Origin: Metabacillus sp. B2-18
GTDB taxonomy: Bacteria > Bacillota > Bacilli > Bacillales > Bacillaceae
NCBI RefSeq assembly: GCF_021117275.1
Contig: NZ_CP088245.1
Coordinates: 3,633,501-3,697,500, forward strand
Reading direction: 5' to 3'
DNA: 64,000 nt
Positions 38,691-48,484 of the stretch are shown here, in pieces (the stretch's first letter is position 1; each line of letters opens with the position of its first letter). The position numbers and the translations under genes are program-made. The notes under the pieces were generated by a model. That model saw only the letters and a list, made by a program, of their open reading frames with translations, made no database searches and was not told where the DNA came from.

Positions 38691-41105
38691 TTACCCTCTT
38701 AATGTTGCTCCAGTTTTCTCTTCTACAGCACTTAATACTTTTTCGTGCGCCTTTGATACGTCTTCATCTGTTAACGTACGTTCAGGATCGAAGTAACGTA
38801 ATGAGAATGCCACTGATTTTTTCCCTTCTTCAAGACGATCGCCTTCATAAAGGTCAAAAACAGCCACATCTCTCAGCATTTTTCCTCCAGCTTCTTTAAT
38901 TACCTTTTCAATATCACCAACAATAACATCTTTGTTTACAACAAGTGCAATGTCTCTAGTGATAGAAGGATAGCGAGGAATGACTTCAAAACGAGTTTCT
39001 TCTACATCTGCTGTTAAAAGATCAACTAATGAAAGTTCAAACACATATGTTTCTGTAAGATCTAGTTCCTTTTGAACAGTTGGATGCACTTGACCGACGA
39101 AACCAACACGCTTTTCTCCAAGGAATATTTCGGCAGTACGTCCTGGATGCATGCCTTCTCGTTTAGATTGTTTATATTCAATCACATCTGATAAGCCTAA
39201 TAAATCAACAAGACCATCAATTATTCCTTTTACAACATAAAAATCAACAGGCTTTTTCTCACCCTGCCATGAGTGTGAGTGCCATAGGCCAGTAACAGCT
39301 CCTGATAAACGTTCTTTTTCAAGCGGCTGAACATCTTTTCCTTGTGAAAGGAATACTGATCCAATTTCATATAGTGCCACTTGATCAATTTGTCGAGCCA
39401 AATTGTATCGTAACGCATCTAAAAGATGTGGAAGAAGACTTAGACGTAATACGCTTCTTTCCTCACTCATTGGTAGAGCAAGCTTAGTTAGTTCAGATGC
39501 TTCAAGAGCATATTTAGGTGCCTTTTCTTCACTAGTTAGTGAATAAGTAATGGCTTGATATAATCCTGTACCCTCTAGATAACGGCGAACTTTGCGACGT
39601 TTTTCCTGGTAATCAGTTAATTTACCTGGAATCGCTTGACCAACAGGTAATGTTGTTGGGATATTATCATAACCATAAAGTCTTGCTACTTCTTCTACTA
39701 GATCTTCTTCAATTGTTAGATCACCACGACGAGTAGGTACAGTTACAATGATTGTAGAGTTATCTAGTTCCACCCCAAATTGAAGTCGTTCAAAAATACT
39801 CTTCATTTCTTCCGCTGAAATGTTCATACCAAGCACTCTGTTTACTTTTTCAACTGTTGTTTTTACAACAGCAGGTTCAAAAGTTGTAGATCTAACCTCT
39901 ACTGCTCCTTCTAGCACTTCTCCACCAGCATATAAAGAAATTAATTGTGCCGCACGCTCCGCAGCTGCAGGAACACGATTAGGGTCAACTCCTTTTTCAT
40001 ATCGTGCACTTGCTTCACTTCTTAATCCATGATCTTTTGAAGCTGTGCGAATACGTTGGCCATTAAACAAAGCAGACTCTAAAAGAATTGTTTTTGTATC
40101 AGATTGTACTTCTGAATTCGCTCCACCCATTACTCCAGCTAATGCAACAGGCTCTGTACCATTTGTGATCACTAAATGTTCTGAAGTTAGTGTTCGTTCT
40201 TGATCATCAAGTGTAACAATTTTCTCTCCGTCTTTTGCACGACGAACCAAGATTTCCTTAGATCCTAAACGGTCATAGTCAAAAGCATGAAGAGGCTGGC
40301 CGTATTCTAATAGTACGAAGTTTGTAATATCAACTACATTATTATGAGGGCGAATTCCAGCTGCCATTAAACGTGATTGCATCCATAACGGAGAAGGAGC
40401 AATCGTGACATTTTTCATTACTTTTGCGATATATAAAGGATTATCGTCAGTTGCTTCTACATTGACTTGAACATAATTTGAAGCTGTCTCTGATGAGCTT
40501 TCATAAGAAATTTCCGGATACTTCACTTCACGATTTAATATCGCTGCAACTTCGTGTGCTACCCCTAACATGCTAAGGGCATCAGCACGATTTGGTGTTA
40601 ATCCTAACTCAAGTACAGCATCATCAAGGTTTAATTGTTCTAAAGCATCTTTTCCAACTTCTGCATCATTAGGGAAAACAAAAATCCCTTCAGAATATTC
40701 CTTCGCTACGAGCTTGCTTTCGATCCCTAGCTCTTGTAATGAACAAATCATTCCGTTTGACGCTTCTCCACGAAGCTTGGCTTTTTTGATTTTAAAGTTA
40801 CCAGGTAAAACAGCACCTACTGTTGCAACTGCAACCTTTTGTCCTTTATCAACATTTTTAGCTCCACAAATGATTTGGACAACTTCACCGTTTCCTAAAT
40901 CCACTTGACATTTATTTAGTTTATCCGCATCAGGATGTTGTTCTTTTTCTACGACATGACCAACAACAACACCCTTCATGCCTTCATTTAAAACCTCTAC
41001 ACCTTCAACCTCAATACCACTGCGTGTGATTTTTTCTGCTAATTCATCTGGTGTAATGCCCGATAAATCAACATAATCTGCTAACCATTTATATGAAACA
41101 TACAT
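38691..41105 (-). CDS. pheT: Phenylalanine-tRNA ligase beta subunit
   Basis: PheT, 804 aa. Domains in order: N-terminal EMAP-like tRNA-binding domain ([21 protein letters not shown]), B3/B4 editing region, B5, catalytic-like core and the C-terminal FDX-ACB anticodon-binding domain ([17 protein letters not shown] to [18 protein letters not shown]). It forms an alpha2-beta2 synthetase with PheS, 16 bases upstream. Expression is governed by the T-box before pheS. Confidence 0.97.
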   Translation of the reverse strand: MYVSYKWLADYVDLSGITPDELAEKITRSGIEVEGVEVLNEGMKGVVVGHVVEKEQHPDADKLNKCQVDLGNGEVVQIICGAKNVDKGQKVAVATVGAVLPGNFKIKKAKLRGEASNGMICSLQELGIESKLVAKEYSEGIFVFPNDAEVGKDALEQLNLDDAVLELGLTPNRADALSMLGVAHEVAAILNREVKYPEISYESSSETASNYVQVNVEATDDNPLYIAKVMKNVTIAPSPLWMQSRLMAAGIRPHNNVVDITNFVLLEYGQPLHAFDYDRLGSKEILVRRAKDGEKIVTLDDQERTLTSEHLVITNGTEPVALAGVMGGANSEVQSDTKTILLESALFNGQRIRTASKDHGLRSEASARYEKGVDPNRVPAAAERAAQLISLYAGGEVLEGAVEVRSTTFEPAVVKTTVEKVNRVLGMNISAEEMKSIFERLQFGVELDNSTIIVTVPTRRGDLTIEEDLVEEVARLYGYDNIPTTLPVGQAIPGKLTDYQEKRRKVRRYLEGTGLYQAITYSLTSEEKAPKYALEASELTKLALPMSEERSVLRLSLLPHLLDALRYNLARQIDQVALYEIGSVFLSQGKDVQPLEKERLSGAVTGLWHSHSWQGEKKPVDFYVVKGIIDGLVDLLGLSDVIEYKQSKREGMHPGRTAEIFLGEKRVGFVGQVHPTVQKELDLTETYVFELSLVDLLTADVEETRFEVIPRYPSITRDIALVVNKDVIVGDIEKVIKEAGGKMLRDVAVFDLYEGDRLEEGKKSVAFSLRYFDPERTLTDEDVSKAHEKVLSAVEEKTGATLRG

Positions 41106-41121
41106 GTTTTAAGCCTCCTAT

Positions 41122-42156
41122 TTACGCTCGTTTAAATTGTTTTAAGAATCGTACATCATCTGTATAGAAATGACGGATATCATCGATACCGTACTTTAAC
41201 ATGGCGATACGTTCTCCACCGATCCCGAATGCAAAGCCAGTATATTTTTCAGGATCAAAGCCAGCCATCTTTAATACATTCGGATGTACCATTCCAGCTC
41301 CTAGCATTTCAATCCATCCTGTTTTCTTACAAACGTTACAGCCTTTTCCTCCACATAAGAAACAAGATACATCTACTTCAACAGATGGCTCTGTAAATGG
41401 GAAAAAGCTAGGGCGCAGACGTATTTCACGCTCTTCACCAAACATTTTCTTCGCAAACACTTCAAGTGTACCTTTTAAATCACTCATACTAATGTTTTCA
41501 TCAATAACAAGTCCTTCAATTTGTGTAAATTGATGAGAGTGTGTAGCATCATCGTTATCACGTCGAAACACTTTACCTGGACAAATAATTTTAACTGGTC
41601 CCTTGCCCTCATGCTTTTGCATTGTTCTTGCTTGAACCGGTGAGGTATGTGTACGTAAAAGAAGTTCTTCTGTTATATAGAAAGAATCCTGCATATCACG
41701 AGCTGGATGACCTTTTGGCAGGTTTAGAGCTTCAAAGTTATAATAATCAGTTTCAACCTCTGGACCCTCGGCAATTTGATAGCCCATTCCAAGGAAAAGA
41801 TCTTCAATCTCTTCAATAACAGCAGTGATTGGGTGATGATTTCCGACTCTTACAGGACGACCTGGTAACGTCACATCAATCGTCTCTGTTGCTAGCTTTT
41901 GCTCAACAGCAAGCTGTTCTAAATGCTCCTGCTTACTAGAAATAGACGTAGCAATTGCTTCTCTTACTTCATTTGCTAACGCCCCCATTACTGGACGTTC
42001 TTCAGCTGAAAGCTTACCCATTCCACGTAACACTTCTGTAATTGGACCTTTTTTCCCTAAATAAGCGACACGAATGTCATTTAAAGCTTTTAAATCCTGC
42101 GCTTGTTCTACTTTTTCAAGCGCTTCTTGTTGAAGCTGTTTTAATTGCTCCTGCAT
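41122..42156 (-). CDS. pheS: Phenylalanine-tRNA ligase alpha subunit
   Basis: PheS, 344 aa, carries the class II catalytic core: the coiled-coil N-terminus, motif 2 around [23 protein letters not shown], and motif 3 [18 protein letters not shown]. The zinc-like cysteines [17 protein letters not shown] are typical of Bacillus PheS. I start at ATG 42154-42156 behind AAAGGAGG; the longer reading to 42204 enters the T-box terminator. Confidence 0.97.
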   Translation of the reverse strand: MQEQLKQLQQEALEKVEQAQDLKALNDIRVAYLGKKGPITEVLRGMGKLSAEERPVMGALANEVREAIATSISSKQEHLEQLAVEQKLATETIDVTLPGRPVRVGNHHPITAVIEEIEDLFLGMGYQIAEGPEVETDYYNFEALNLPKGHPARDMQDSFYITEELLLRTHTSPVQARTMQKHEGKGPVKIICPGKVFRRDNDDATHSHQFTQIEGLVIDENISMSDLKGTLEVFAKKMFGEEREIRLRPSFFPFTEPSVEVDVSCFLCGGKGCNVCKKTGWIEMLGAGMVHPNVLKMAGFDPEKYTGFAFGIGGERIAMLKYGIDDIRHFYTDDVRFLKQFKRA

Positions 42157-42204
42157 GTTGTTTCCTCCTTTATTTAAAAAGCGTATTAGCAGCTTTTTTT
42201 GCAA

Positions 42205-42515
42205 AATAAAAAACTCGCCCCATAAAAGGGACGAGTTGAATTCGCGTTACCACCCTTGTTAGTCATACTCCTATATCTAAGTACAACTCACTTCATTTCC
42301 ATAACGGTAAAAACCGGAACACCTTTACGTTTTAGAGGTCGGATGTGGGGGTCAGTTAAAAACAAAACCTTCACTACCTACCAAAACCCTTGAACGGTCC
42401 TAGTGTCAACTCGAGAGATGAATTCATTTACTTCAATCTAAAAAATGCTTTCAGTCGAGGCATTTTCTCCCTGGGTAGACGAACTGTAAAGTACTAGTCT
42501 CTGTCATCGTTTTTT
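42205..42515 (-). promoter_or_regulatory. T-box leader, phenylalanine type, before pheST
   Basis: T-box AAGGGTGGTAACGCG at 42243-42257 (minus strand). Stem I ends with ATGAATTCATC, giving a TTC (Phe) specifier at 42420-42422. The terminator ACTCGTCCC..GGGGCGAGT followed by TTTTTTATT lies at about 42207-42236. Uncharged tRNA-Phe should promote read-through into pheST. Confidence 0.95.
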
Positions 42516-42537
42516 AAGCTTATGTAATTTCTATCTT

Positions 42538-42566
42538 ATTATAATCAAACTCTTTTGTTACCGCAA
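42538..42566 (-). promoter_or_regulatory. Sigma-A promoter of pheST
   Basis: TTGCGG (42561-42566), 17 bases, TATAAT (42538-42543) on the minus strand. It starts just behind the ysgA stop and gives a leader of about 370 nt. Confidence 0.8.
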
Positions 42567-42571
42567 CCTGC

Positions 42572-43324
42572 CTAGCCACGTAAATGATAAAGTAATATTC
42601 CTGTTGCAATGGCCACGTTCAACGATTCTGCCCCTCCATATATAGGTATATACAGATTTTTAGATGTTTTTTGTAATAATTTATCGTTTACTCCACTACC
42701 TTCATTACCAACTATCAGACAGAATTTCTCTGCCGGAGCAACTTCTTTATAACTTTGCCCATTTTGCAACGAAGTACCATAAGTAGGAATTTCCTTTTCC
42801 GTGTAAACATCGATCCATTCTTCTAAATTACCTTTTGCAATTGGAAGATGAAAGAGTGAACCTTGACTTGAACGGATAACCTTTGAATTATAATGATCAA
42901 CAGTTCCTTCACCTAATATTATCCCATCAACTCCTGCCGCGTCAGCAGTACGTATGATTGTACCTAAGTTTCCTGGATCTTGAACACTGTCTATTAATAA
43001 AATTTTATTCCATGATTGTGGAGAGTGCTCTCGTTGGAATTCACATATAGCAGCTAGTCCTTGTGGTGCTTCTGTATCACTTATTGCTTTCATAACATCC
43101 TTTGTAACAAGTGTTATGTTTAAATTATCGACATTTAAATGAGGTGGAAGCGACATATCTTCCGAAACAATTAATAACCTAATCATTTCTTTGGTTTTTA
43201 AAGCCTCTTCAACTAGATGTAGCCCTTCAATCAGAAATGTACCGGTTGCCTCACGTTCTTTTTTTGTATGTAATTTTTTCCATTGCTTTACTCTTGGATT
43301 TTTGACTGATTCTATTCGATCCAC
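42572..43324 (-). CDS. ysgA: TrmH-family RNA 2'-O-methyltransferase YsgA
   Basis: A 250-aa SpoU/TrmH methyltransferase. An N-terminal substrate-binding segment (WKKLHTKKEREATGTFLIEG) precedes the SPOUT domain with DPGNLGTIIRTADAAG, LIVGNEGSGV and SLNVAIATGILLYHL. It probably methylates a ribose in rRNA or tRNA; the exact site is not evident. I start at GTG 43322-43324, seven bases behind AAAGGAG. The ATG at 43330 is only one base behind it. It is divergent from sspI. Confidence 0.9.
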   Translation of the reverse strand: MDRIESVKNPRVKQWKKLHTKKEREATGTFLIEGLHLVEEALKTKEMIRLLIVSEDMSLPPHLNVDNLNITLVTKDVMKAISDTEAPQGLAAICEFQREHSPQSWNKILLIDSVQDPGNLGTIIRTADAAGVDGIILGEGTVDHYNSKVIRSSQGSLFHLPIAKGNLEEWIDVYTEKEIPTYGTSLQNGQSYKEVAPAEKFCLIVGNEGSGVNDKLLQKTSKNLYIPIYGGAESLNVAIATGILLYHLRG

Positions 43325-43497
43325 TTTCATACTCCTTTTATAACAATTCCATTTTCTCTTTCCAATCATACATAATTCTAACCTAATTAACAAATTCTAA
43401 AATTAAATGCGGAGAAGCCTTGATACTTTACATAAGTTTTACTCATCAAGGAACGAAGCTAGAAATAATTAAAGCTAAAAAGAAGGAGTGTGCTACA

Positions 43498-43716
43498 TTG
43501 AATTTAAATCTACGCCATGCAGTTATCTCAAATGTTTCAGGAAATTCGCAAGATCAATTACAAGACACGATTGTTGATGCTATACAAAGCGGTGAAGAAA
43601 AAATGCTACCAGGCTTAGGTGTTCTTTTCGAAGTGATTTGGCAAAATGCTAATAATGAAGATAAAAAAGAAATGTTAACAATGTTAGAGCAAGGTCTAAA
43701 CAAGAACGTTCAATAA
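43498..43716 (+). CDS. sspI: Small acid-soluble spore protein SspI
   Basis: SspI, 72 aa, a minor SASP made in the forespore. The sequence from [14 protein letters not shown] through [19 protein letters not shown] is nearly the same as B. subtilis SspI. The start is TTG at 43498, behind AAGAAGGAGTG; the upstream ATG at 43420 gives an unrelated extension. It should be under sigma-G, but I could not identify a confident promoter. Confidence 0.95.
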   Translation: MNLNLRHAVISNVSGNSQDQLQDTIVDAIQSGEEKMLPGLGVLFEVIWQNANNEDKKEMLTMLEQGLNKNVQ

Positions 43717-43718
43717 AA

Positions 43719-43746
43719 AAATGCTGGGGAGATCTCCCCAGCATTT
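43719..43746. terminator. Bidirectional terminator between sspI and the M42 peptidase gene
   Basis: AAATGCTGGGGAGATCTCCCCAGCATTT is a perfect 28-base palindrome (written in parts: AAATGCTGGGGAG and CTCCCCAGCATTT) with A and T runs outside. It serves both convergent genes. Confidence 0.9.
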
Positions 43747-43753
43747 CTTATTT

Positions 43754-44839
43754 TTAATCAAATGTAATTTTGTTTACTGTGTCACGATCTAATTTCTTTA
43801 CAACTTCAGTAATTAATTTCACGGCATTTTCATAGTCATCACGATGAAGCATTGCTGCATGTGAGTGAATGTAGCGAGTAGCGATTGTAATAGATAACGC
43901 AGGTACCCCGTTTGCCGAGATATGAATCGCACCTGAATCAGTACCGCCACCGGCAATCGCATCAAATTGATATGGAATACTCAATTCATCGGCTGTATCT
44001 GTTACTAAATCACGCAAGCCTTTATGAGATACCATTGAAGCATCATAAAGAATAATTTGTGGACCTTCACCCATTTTACTTGCCGCTTCCTTATCTGATA
44101 TACCCGGAGTATCTCCAGCAATACCTACGTCAACACCGAAAGCAATATCAGGCTCAATCATGTTAGCAGAAGTTCTTGCTCCACGTAAACCAACCTCTTC
44201 TTGAACAGTCCCAACACCATATACTACGTTTGGATGATCCGTTCCTTTTAAATTCTTCAATACATCGATTGCAATCGCACAGCCAATTCGGTTGTCCCAA
44301 GCTTTCGCAAGAAGAAACTTCTCGTTTTTCATCACTGTAAATTCAAAATAAGGAACAACCTGGTCACCTGGTTTCACACCAAATTCTAAAGCTTCCTCAC
44401 GACTTGTTGCACCAATATCAATAAACATATCTTTAATCTCGACCGGTTTTTTACGAGCCTCAGGAGGTAGGATATGTGGAGGCTTAGAGCCGATAATTCC
44501 AGTTACGTCACCTTTACTTGTCACAATCGTCACACGTTGTGCAAGCATTACCTGTGACCACCAACCTCCAACTGTTTGAAAACGAAGAAAGCCTTTGTCA
44601 TCAATTTGTGTCACCATAAAGCCTACTTCATCTAAGTGGCCCGCAATCATAATCTTAGGTCCGTTTTCTTGTCCAACCTTTTTAGCAATTAAGCTTCCTA
44701 AATGATCTGTTGTCACTTCATCAGAATATTGAGTTATGTATTTTTTCATTACATCACGAACTTCACGCTCGTTTCCAGGTATGCCTTTTGCATCTGTTAA
44801 ATCTTTTAGCATTGTTAACGTTTCATCTAGCTTTGTCAT
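43754..44839 (-). CDS. ysdC: M42 family aminopeptidase YsdC
   Basis: A 361-aa metallo-aminopeptidase/endoglucanase-like M42 protein. Two-zinc ligands are seen in [52 protein letters not shown] and [11 protein letters not shown]. Such enzymes form dodecameric shells that trim peptides in the cytosol. I start at ATG 44837-44839 behind AAGGAGGCAAC. It is convergent with sspI and matches YsdC of B. subtilis in length. Confidence 0.93.
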   Translation of the reverse strand: MTKLDETLTMLKDLTDAKGIPGNEREVRDVMKKYITQYSDEVTTDHLGSLIAKKVGQENGPKIMIAGHLDEVGFMVTQIDDKGFLRFQTVGGWWSQVMLAQRVTIVTSKGDVTGIIGSKPPHILPPEARKKPVEIKDMFIDIGATSREEALEFGVKPGDQVVPYFEFTVMKNEKFLLAKAWDNRIGCAIAIDVLKNLKGTDHPNVVYGVGTVQEEVGLRGARTSANMIEPDIAFGVDVGIAGDTPGISDKEAASKMGEGPQIILYDASMVSHKGLRDLVTDTADELSIPYQFDAIAGGGTDSGAIHISANGVPALSITIATRYIHSHAAMLHRDDYENAVKLITEVVKKLDRDTVNKITFD

Positions 44840-44911
44840 TATGTTGCCTCCTTCTATTAACAATCATATTCATTATACAACAAGTATTTAGTCGAAAGAA
44901 AATAGCACGGT

Positions 44912-45400
44912 TTAATAACCTTGCTCCTGTCTTTGGTGATTCACTTCATTTTTTGAAATATATGCTTCTTCCACTTGCTTTGATGAAAAACCTAACAATT
45001 TTCCAAGCAATAAATATTCTTCAAACATATCTTTATAGGTTGCGTGAGATTGATCTTTTTTAAAAGCTTGAATTGTTTCATATACCTTTAAAAATTGTTC
45101 TGTAATCGTTCGATCCGCTTGTACCTCATTTAAATCTAACAACGTATTTACTTTCATCTCTAATCCCAATGACAGGATAAAATGGATGCCATCTACATAT
45201 TCTTCTAATATAACGGAAGTTGATGCAGGTGGCTTTAAACTCCAAAATTTAAAGCATCTTGTTTCATTAGCTAACTCTCCGACTTCAACTAATAATGCTA
45301 ATACTTTTCGCTCAATTAAATTTTCATTTTGTAGTTGGTGTTGAGCTTCTATTTTGCTGTCTAATTCTTGCTGCATGTTAAATAGTATTGAAAAGTTCAT
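44912..45400 (-). CDS. Dimeric dUTP diphosphatase
   Basis: A 162-aa all-alpha dUTPase of the MazG-like (dUTPase_2) type. The signatures ALLVEVGELANETRCFKFW and ILEEYVDGIHFILSLG supply the acidic metal ligands EVGE and EEYVDG. It would hydrolyse dUTP to keep uracil out of DNA. I prefer ATG 45398-45400 six bases behind GGGGGAT. It stands between ysdC and ysdB; the B. subtilis trimeric dUTPases are unrelated in fold, so this is a lineage difference. Confidence 0.88.
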   Translation of the reverse strand: MNFSILFNMQQELDSKIEAQHQLQNENLIERKVLALLVEVGELANETRCFKFWSLKPPASTSVILEEYVDGIHFILSLGLEMKVNTLLDLNEVQADRTITEQFLKVYETIQAFKKDQSHATYKDMFEEYLLLGKLLGFSSKQVEEAYISKNEVNHQRQEQGY

Positions 45401-45458
45401 GAACTTATCCCCCATTAAAAAATATCTTCAAAAAAATTATAACAAATTGAGAAAAACT

Positions 45459-45486
45459 TGAAACCTTTTCTACCTTTATTCGTATA
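45459..45486 (+). promoter_or_regulatory. Sigma-W promoter of ysdB
   Basis: TGAAAC (45459-45464), 16 bases, CGTATA (45481-45486) is a textbook sigma-W promoter. ysdB belongs to the sigma-W envelope-stress regulon in B. subtilis. Confidence 0.92.
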
Positions 45487-45518
45487 TAAGGAAAATTACC
45501 CTGAGGAGGGGTTAGCAA

Positions 45519-45914
45519 ATGATTGTGATAATTTTACGATTACTTTTAATCGTTATCATCCTATTTCTGCTTTATTCAGGTTTTAAATATTTATTTAACC
45601 CGAAACGAAAGCTTGAATTAGCTCATGAACAAAAGCAATTTTATTTTTTAGATGATAAAGAAAATGTAAGAAAAAACTTCCTTCTCACCTATAAGGGCGC
45701 ATTATTTGAAGGAGAAAAATATCTAGGGACAACAACTAACGCTTTCGAGGTCGTGTCAGTATTTATATGGACAAAATCAACTAGCAGCTTACAAGGGCTA
45801 ACATTGGATGATTTTAATACTATTGAGGAAGAAGTAAAAAAACGTTATCCATTTTCTAAAGTTGATTGGAAAAGCCCTATTAAGGAATTGTTAATTAAGA
45901 AACGTGAAAATTGA
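45519..45914 (+). CDS. ysdB: Sigma-W regulated protein YsdB
   Basis: A 131-aa protein with an N-terminal membrane segment (MIVIILRLLLIVIILFLLYSG) followed by a basic soluble domain containing NFLLTYKGALFEGEKYLGTT. The function is not established; it is induced by cell-envelope stress in B. subtilis. The ATG follows GAGGAGGGG, and a consensus sigma-W promoter lies 33 bases upstream. Confidence 0.9.
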   Translation: MIVIILRLLLIVIILFLLYSGFKYLFNPKRKLELAHEQKQFYFLDDKENVRKNFLLTYKGALFEGEKYLGTTTNAFEVVSVFIWTKSTSSLQGLTLDDFNTIEEEVKKRYPFSKVDWKSPIKELLIKKREN

Positions 45915-45924
45915 TACAATACAA

Positions 45925-45955
45925 AAAAGCTTGAGATGATTTTTCTCAAGCTTTT
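45925..45955. terminator. Bidirectional terminator between ysdB and the TVP38-like gene
   Basis: AAAAGCTTGAG and CTCAAGCTTTT form an 11-bp hairpin flanked by A and T runs. It overlaps the 3' end of the leftward gene. Confidence 0.8.
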
Positions 45956-46556
45956 ATGCTTTTTCCTTCACAAAAAAATCGCTCCATTTAATAAAGGCCT
46001 GTTTTTCTCTAAAAAAATAAATTAATGCTAGTAACATCATAACAATGCCAGCGATTAATAATGGTGATAGGGTTTGAATTGAAGCACCTAAACAAGTAAA
46101 ACAAAGAGTTGACGGAATATGTGTTAAAAACGATACCTTCGTATAACGACGAAATGTTTTTGTTTTGTCTAAAATACATAAAGAAATCAGAGAAAAGTTA
46201 ACAAAAGGAATAACTCTTAAAATGATAATTTGCATAACTGATAAGTTTGTATAAGCTCCCAACCATTTCTCTTTCATCTTAACAAATCGATTAATAAAAA
46301 TCGGAAAGAGTTTGGAGAAAAAATAAAATGTAATACTAGCACATGTTAGTCCAATGACAGAATACAACGATCCAGGAAGTGTACCAAATAAGATCCCACC
46401 TGCTAAACATACTACCGCTACAGGAATAAGAAGAAACTGCCTAATAATATGAAACAAAATAAAGACCACGGGCGCAAAAAATCCAGTTGTTTCAATAGCT
46501 GTTAATACAGTGGAGGTTGCGAGTTGAATCTTCATCACCACTTTCATGTTTGCCAT
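45954..46556 (-). CDS. TVP38/TMEM64 (VTT domain) membrane protein
   Basis: A protein of up to 200 aa with about five hydrophobic segments. The VTT-type core is visible: LLIPVAVVCLAGGILFGTLPGSLYSVIGLTCAS and IILRVIPFVNFSLISLCI. VTT/DedA relatives are lipid transporters or scramblases; the substrate here is not known. The start is uncertain because no good ribosome binding site precedes the ATGs at 46556 or 46547. A gene of this type beside ysdA/ysdB is also found in other Bacillaceae. Confidence 0.75.
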   Translation of the reverse strand: MANMKVVMKIQLATSTVLTAIETTGFFAPVVFILFHIIRQFLLIPVAVVCLAGGILFGTLPGSLYSVIGLTCASITFYFFSKLFPIFINRFVKMKEKWLGAYTNLSVMQIIILRVIPFVNFSLISLCILDKTKTFRRYTKVSFLTHIPSTLCFTCLGASIQTLSPLLIAGIVMMLLALIYFFREKQAFIKWSDFFVKEKA

Positions 46557-46605
46557 TCTAGAGGTTTGTAGTGTTTGTTTCCATTTTACGAGAAGGTGTA
46601 TGAGT

Positions 46606-46875
46606 TTATGCTAATCGAACAGATAAATAAACAAAAAGACCGATATGTACCAAAGTTAAAATAGGCAGCCCATATTTAAATGAAGAATGCTTTGTTTTGT
46701 GTCGGAAAGTCCTCATAGCTAAATAGCTACCTAAAGCTCCTCCAATAGCAGCAACAAGCCAAAGCGTTGACTCCTTAATCCTCCATTCTCCTTTTTTAGC
46801 TCGATTCTTATCCATGCCCATTATCGTAAAACCAATAAGATTTAGTAATAAATAAAAACCAATTAGATAGGTCAT
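46606..46875 (-). CDS. ysdA: DUF1294 membrane protein YsdA
   Basis: An 89-aa small membrane protein with three hydrophobic segments; MGMDKNRAKKGEWRIKESTLW and GALGSYLAMRTFRHKTKH are the DUF1294 hallmarks. Function unknown. ATG 46875 follows AAAGGAGAAAAAC. It lies behind the rplT terminator, as ysdA does in B. subtilis. Confidence 0.88.
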   Translation of the reverse strand: MTYLIGFYLLLNLIGFTIMGMDKNRAKKGEWRIKESTLWLVAAIGGALGSYLAMRTFRHKTKHSSFKYGLPILTLVHIGLFVYLSVRLA

Positions 46876-46918
46876 GTTTTTCTCCTTTGTTTTTATATAA
46901 ATAGTAGCCCATTCTATG

Positions 46919-46953
46919 AAAAAAGAGCTAACTCATTTAAGAGTCAGCTCTTT
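46919..46953 (-). terminator. Terminator of infC-rpmI-rplT
   Basis: AAAGAGCTGACTC and GAGTTAGCTCTTT form a 13-bp stem with a six-base loop, followed by TTTCAT, behind the rplT stop. Confidence 0.9.
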
Positions 46954-46962
46954 CGCGTTCAA

Positions 46963-47322
46963 TTATTTGTTAAGCTGTGCTTTAGCAGCATCTGCTAATT
47001 GAGCAAATGCTTTTTCATCAGCAATTGCTAAGTCAGCAAGCATTTTGCGGTTTACTTCGATACCAGCAAGCTTTAATCCGTACATTAAACGGCTGTAAGA
47101 AAGACCATTTACACGAGCAGCTGCATTGATACGAGTGATCCATAACTTACGGAAATCGCGTTTCTTTTGACGACGATCACGGTAAGCATACATCCATGAT
47201 TTCATTACTTGTTGGTTTGCAACTTTGTATAATCTATGTTTAGAACCGAAATAACCTTTAGCTAATTTTAATACTTTTTTACGACGTTTACGTGAAACGA
47301 TACCGCCTTTTACTCTTGGCAT
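46963..47322 (-). CDS. rplT: 50S ribosomal protein L20
   Basis: L20, 119 aa, starts [24 protein letters not shown] and ends with the domain that binds 23S rRNA. In B. subtilis it also represses its own operon by binding the infC leader. ATG 47322 follows GGAGGGAATTTAC. Last gene of infC-rpmI-rplT. Confidence 0.98.
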   Translation of the reverse strand: MPRVKGGIVSRKRRKKVLKLAKGYFGSKHRLYKVANQQVMKSWMYAYRDRRQKKRDFRKLWITRINAAARVNGLSYSRLMYGLKLAGIEVNRKMLADLAIADEKAFAQLADAAKAQLNK

Positions 47323-47353
47323 GTAAATTCCCTCCTATATTACGATGGTCCGA

Positions 47354-47554
47354 TTATTTAAGATTGTCTAATAAATGACGAATACGTTTGAAATCGCCTT
47401 TGCTTACTACAGTTGATTTACGTAATTTACGTTTAGCTTTTGTAGATTTGTTAGCGAATAAGTGACTTGTGTAAGCATGTGAACGTTTAAGTTTACCAGA
47501 GCCTGTTCTTTTGAAACGCTTAGCAGCTCCACGGTGAGTTTTCATTTTTGGCAT
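47354..47554 (-). CDS. rpmI: 50S ribosomal protein L35
   Basis: L35, 66 aa, highly basic: [20 protein letters not shown] start and a C-terminal FKRIRHLL segment. ATG follows AAGGAGGAATACCTT. It is 21 bases after infC and 31 before rplT. Confidence 0.98.
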   Translation of the reverse strand: MPKMKTHRGAAKRFKRTGSGKLKRSHAYTSHLFANKSTKAKRKLRKSTVVSKGDFKRIRHLLDNLK

Positions 47555-47575
47555 AAGGTATTCCTCCTTAAGGGA

Positions 47576-48094
47576 TTATTGCTTTTCATTTTTCGGTGCT
47601 AAAACTAGGAACATGCTACGACCATCCATTTTTGGATGTGATTCAATCGTACTTAAATCAGCACATTCTGCAGAGAAACGATCAAGCACCTTTTGACCGA
47701 TTCCTTTATGAGTGATTGCACGGCCTTTAAAGCGGATAGAAGCTTTTACTTTATCGCCTTTTTCTAGGAATTTACGTGCATTTCGAAGCTTAGTGTTAAA
47801 ATCATGTTCATCGATTGTTGGGCTCAAGCGAACCTCTTTAAGATTAATAATCTTTTGATTTTTACGTGCTTCTTTTTCTTTCTTTTGCTGTTCGAAACGA
47901 AATTTACCGTAATCCATGATGCGGCATACAGGAGGCTTCGCATTAGGAGCTACTAAAACTAAATCTAGATTAGCTCTTGTTGCAATTTCTAAAGCCTCTT
48001 GGCGAGATTTAATTCCAAGCTGATCTCCGTTGGCACCGATTAGACGAACCTCACGTGCGCGAATTCCGTCATTTACCATCATATCTTTGCTAAT
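47576..48094 (-). CDS. infC: Translation initiation factor IF-3, AUU start
   Basis: IF-3, 172 aa, prevents premature 50S joining and checks the start codon. N-domain ([20 protein letters not shown]), lysine-rich linker ([12 protein letters not shown]) and C-domain ([15 protein letters not shown]) are intact. No ATG, GTG or TTG with a ribosome binding site opens the conserved N-terminus. GGAGGTGGCTA is followed by ATT ATT AGC AAA GAT, so ATT at 48092-48094 is the start, as in other infC genes where the rare codon allows autoregulation. The first ATT (48095-48097) is the alternative. Confidence 0.93.
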   Translation of the reverse strand: MSKDMMVNDGIRAREVRLIGANGDQLGIKSRQEALEIATRANLDLVLVAPNAKPPVCRIMDYGKFRFEQQKKEKEARKNQKIINLKEVRLSPTIDEHDFNTKLRNARKFLEKGDKVKASIRFKGRAITHKGIGQKVLDRFSAECADLSTIESHPKMDGRSMFLVLAPKNEKQ

Positions 48095-48179
48095 AATTAG
48101 CCACCTCCAAGGTTTTTTAAAAACTGAATAGTGATTTTTAAATCCGGTTTTGTAGGTCACGGTTCTTTTATTTTTCAGG

Positions 48180-48322
48180 AAAAATAAAAAAGCGTGGACG
48201 CAAAACACCCACACTACGATTGTTATCATCTATCATCGCAACCTGCCAACTACAAACGGATGTGTCAATCAGGTGAGAAGCGGGTGCTTCTACTTGTATA
48301 TATAAAAGACTATTCAATTACC
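48180..48322 (-). promoter_or_regulatory. L20-type leader of the infC operon with attenuator
   Basis: The transcribed leader carries AGAAGCACCCGCTTCT, CACCTGATTGACA and GTTGGCAGGTTGCG elements typical of the L20 leader found upstream of infC in Firmicutes. It ends in a terminator, GTGTGGGTG/CGTCCACGC with loop TTTTG (48193-48215) and a run of Ts. L20 binding to a 23S-rRNA-like fold would favour termination. Confidence 0.8.
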
Positions 48323-48328
48323 TTGAAA

Positions 48329-48357
48329 ATTATAACACCATTACTAGTTTGTTGCAA
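48329..48357 (-). promoter_or_regulatory. Sigma-A promoter of infC-rpmI-rplT
   Basis: TTGCAA (48352-48357), 17 bases, TATAAT (48329-48334) with TGT before it, on the minus strand. The leader to the infC start is about 230 nt. Confidence 0.85.
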
Positions 48358-48446
48358 GTAAGTACTGTATGTTTTTTAACAACATAAGTTATTCTAACAG
48401 AACGATTTCATTCATGCAATAACTTTTTTAATTAGTTAATGTATGA

Positions 48447-48479
48447 AAAAACAGTAGGGCCTAATGCCTCTACTGTTTT
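48447..48479 (-). terminator. Terminator behind thrS
   Basis: AAAACAGTAGAGGC and GCCCTACTGTTTT form a stem followed by TTCATAC just after the thrS stop. Confidence 0.8.
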
Positions 48480-48484
48480 TTACA

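Noticed and set aside
48095..48229. N-terminal extension of IF-3 opened by the ATG at 48229
   Set aside because: The extension lies within the L20 leader and attenuator, has no homology to IF-3, and there is a strong ribosome binding site before the ATT codons.
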